DNA of 8,517 nucleotides. Origin: Pseudomonadota bacterium (lineage in GTDB: Bacteria; Pseudomonadota; Gammaproteobacteria; Steroidobacterales; Steroidobacteraceae). This document shows, piece after piece, positions 7,256 through 8,517 of the stretch (position 1 is the stretch's first letter; each line of letters begins with the position of its first letter). The stretch is taken from the NCBI GenBank assembly GCA_021850555.1, contig JAJZLX010000478.1, positions 1-8,517 on the forward strand. Direction: 5' to 3'. Under the pieces are notes generated by a model. The model was not told the DNA's origin and ran no database searches. It saw nothing but the letters and a program-made list of their open reading frames with translations. A program made the translations under genes and the position numbers.

Positions 7256-7894
7256 ATGTGTGAGGATTTCGATCGAATCCTTGCCATGGCCCATGTGGTG
7301 AAGACCGGCAAGACGCCTGTGCTCGACGGCAAGGAATGGTGGAAGCTGATCGACAGCATACCGACCGAGACGACGCGGGATCTCCGCGACCGCGCGCTGA
7401 TCGCCACCCTCACCTATTCCTTCGCGCGCATCGCGGCGGCGCTGAAGATGAAGGTGGAGGATCTCCGGCCGAAGGGTTCGAGTTGGGAGATTTGCCTGCA
7501 TGAGAAAGGCGGCAAGCAGCACACGATGCCGTGTCATCACGCGCTGGCCGAGGCGCTGCACGCCTACACCGCGAAGGCCGGGATCGCCGAGGACCACAAG
7601 GGCTGGCTGTTTCGCACCAGCCCCGGCCACAACGGCAATGCGTTGACCAGCGAGCCGATGAACCAGCAGGCGGCCTGGACGATGATCCGCCGCCGCGCTG
7701 CCGCCGCCGGCATCATGGCGCCGATCGGCAATCACAGCTTCCGCGCAACCGGCATCACCGCCTATCTCGAAAATGGCGGATTGCTTGAACACGCCCAGGC
7801 GATGGCCGCGCATGAAAGCCCGCGCACGACAAAGCTGTATGACCGCTCCCGCGAACGGTTGACGCAGGCCGAGGTGGAGAGAATCAGGCTGTAG
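7256..7894 (+). CDS. tyrosine recombinase/integrase, N-terminally truncated
   Basis: A 212-residue XerD/phage-integrase-type catalytic domain that would cut and rejoin DNA through a tyrosine-DNA intermediate. All six catalytic positions are visible: Arg58 (SFARIAA), Lys84 (HEKGGK), His160 and Arg163 (HSFRATG), His186 (AAHESPRTT) and Tyr195 (LYDR). Relatives are about 300-330 residues with an N-terminal SAM-like core-binding domain. That domain is absent here: family-like sequence begins only at HVVKTGKTPVL (residues 13-23), and the frame has a stop at 7226-7228. No Shine-Dalgarno precedes the ATG at 7256 or the one at 7286. The first 13 codons coincide with the right copy of the 37-bp repeat. 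It is probably a pseudogene left by an insertion or deletion; without core binding, normal integration is unlikely. It converges on the Argonaute gene with 24 bp between stops. Confidence 0.85.
   Translation: MCEDFDRILAMAHVVKTGKTPVLDGKEWWKLIDSIPTETTRDLRDRALIATLTYSFARIAAALKMKVEDLRPKGSSWEICLHEKGGKQHTMPCHHALAEALHAYTAKAGIAEDHKGWLFRTSPGHNGNALTSEPMNQQAAWTMIRRRAAAAGIMAPIGNHSFRATGITAYLENGGLLEHAQAMAAHESPRTTKLYDRSRERLTQAEVERIRL
7257..7293 (+). repeat. right copy of 37-bp inverted repeat (mate at 6910-6946)
   Basis: It starts TGTGTGAGGATT and ends CCATGGCCCA, with the 15-bp perfect block GAATCCTTGCCATGG at 7275-7289. Its last base is followed directly by the first integrase-like codons (valine, valine, lysine), so it marks the truncation junction of the recombinase. 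Confidence 0.6.
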
Positions 7895-7918
7895 GGACGT
7901 TCGTTCTGCCGGGATGAC

Positions 7919-8517
7919 TCAAATGTAGTATTTGAAAGGCTGCCTTTCCTCGCCTCGCGCGGCTCCCATCACCAGCACGTCACCCACCTTATCCGCAAAG
8001 CGGACCGTCACGGGCAGGCCATCTCCAAAATTGCAGGCATTATAATTGATTTTTGTCAGACCCATAATGTCTTCGAGAACCTGCATGATCGGTGGAAAAC
8101 CACCTGAGCTTCGAAGGACGGTGATGAAGATAGGGTTTGGCGTCTCCGGGCCAATATAGGTTGCAAGGCGAGGCACAAAGCCGGTTGTCCAGAGGAACGC
8201 GTTCTTGTCATCCAGCAGCATCGCCGTGCCGCGAAGCACCGGGTACAGACCGTCCCGATAAAGCTTAACCTCGCCTTTTGTTTTTTGGATGCGGACTCCC
8301 ACCAGCTTGGTCTCTGGCGGGCAGGCGGAGACAAACGCATTCCATTCTTCATCGCGGAAAGTCGTGCGGCCGTGGATGAATAGTTCGCGGGGCGCGACGC
8401 CATGTTTCTCTTTGAACGTCGCTATGACCATGGCGATCAGTGAGGCGGCGGCAGCCGTTGTGAGGTGAAACTCGGCTTTGCCGGTCTTCCAAGGCCCATT
8501 CGCGCCGCGAAAAACAA
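7919..8517 (-). CDS. prokaryotic Argonaute, C-terminal PIWI domain (partial at window edge)
   Basis: The frame is open from the window edge and ends with TGA at 7921-7919, giving 198 visible residues; the start lies beyond 8517. The ATG at 8431 is internal, since homologous sequence ([17 protein letters not shown]) continues upstream of it. PIWI features, in order: the helix before the third catalytic strand, [10 protein letters not shown] (44-53), where active Argonautes read [52 protein letters not shown] with Asp175 at the usual fourth catalytic place; and a C-terminus FKYYI, fitting the family in which the terminal carboxylate helps hold the guide 5' phosphate. Known role: guide-directed binding of nucleic acid in defence against plasmids and phages. 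The catalytic Asp appears to be His48, so cleavage is probably lost, as in long-B and short Argonautes, which usually act with a separate effector; none is in view. GC is visibly lower than in the helicase gene, suggesting separate origin. Confidence 0.85.
   Translation of the reverse strand, partial: VFRGANGPWKTGKAEFHLTTAAAASLIAMVIATFKEKHGVAPRELFIHGRTTFRDEEWNAFVSACPPETKLVGVRIQKTKGEVKLYRDGLYPVLRGTAMLLDDKNAFLWTTGFVPRLATYIGPETPNPIFITVLRSSGGFPPIMQVLEDIMGLTKINYNACNFGDGLPVTVRFADKVGDVLVMGAARGEERQPFKYYI

Noticed and set aside
1..8517. CRISPR array, tRNA or rRNA genes
   Set aside because: No regularly spaced direct repeats of CRISPR type and no tRNA- or rRNA-like sequence were seen on either strand.

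Overview
The window reads as high-GC proteobacterial accessory DNA, probably alphaproteobacterial. That is an inference from GC-rich codon use and from remembered resemblance of the integrase and Argonaute sequences to alphaproteobacterial relatives. No housekeeping gene is visible. The layout is a defence island: one giant antiviral-type gene, one end of an Argonaute gene, and recombinase and transposon debris around them.

Left part (1-875): a GC-rich hairpin, then a striking 12-bp palindrome (125-153) that overlaps the stop codon of a small, basic, minus-strand ORF with a good ribosome binding site (128-364). Then comes a nested inverted-repeat structure (about 521-725) with TG...CA ends and four copies of CGTGACCCC, which looks like a transposon-end or MITE-like remnant. 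No full-length gene is seen between 365 and 875.

Centre (876-6755): a single 1959-residue protein. It has an N-terminal beta-rich region, a transglutaminase/papain-like domain with its Cys and His present, DUF4011, an SF1 helicase with all main motifs, a Vsr/MTES_1575-type PD-(D/E)XK nuclease, a proline-rich linker and a DUF3320-like C-terminus. This matches the DUF4011-helicase-Vsr architecture described as the Hhe anti-phage system. It appears to act alone, with no operon partner in the window.

Right part (6756-8517): a scar region without an intact gene (6756-7255). It holds a short serine-recombinase N-terminus remnant on the minus strand, direct repeats, and a 37-bp inverted repeat pair at 6910-6946 and 7257-7293. 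A tyrosine recombinase (7256-7894, +) follows. It keeps all six catalytic residues but lacks its N-terminal core-binding domain, and its homology begins where the second repeat copy ends. Converging on it, 24 bp away, is the C-terminal PIWI part of a prokaryotic Argonaute (7919-8517, -) that runs off the window edge. It carries IHGR where active Argonautes have RDGR, so it is probably catalytically inactive. No single new system is proven, but a multi-domain helicase-nuclease next to an inactive-type Argonaute, joined by degraded recombinases, is the main point of interest.
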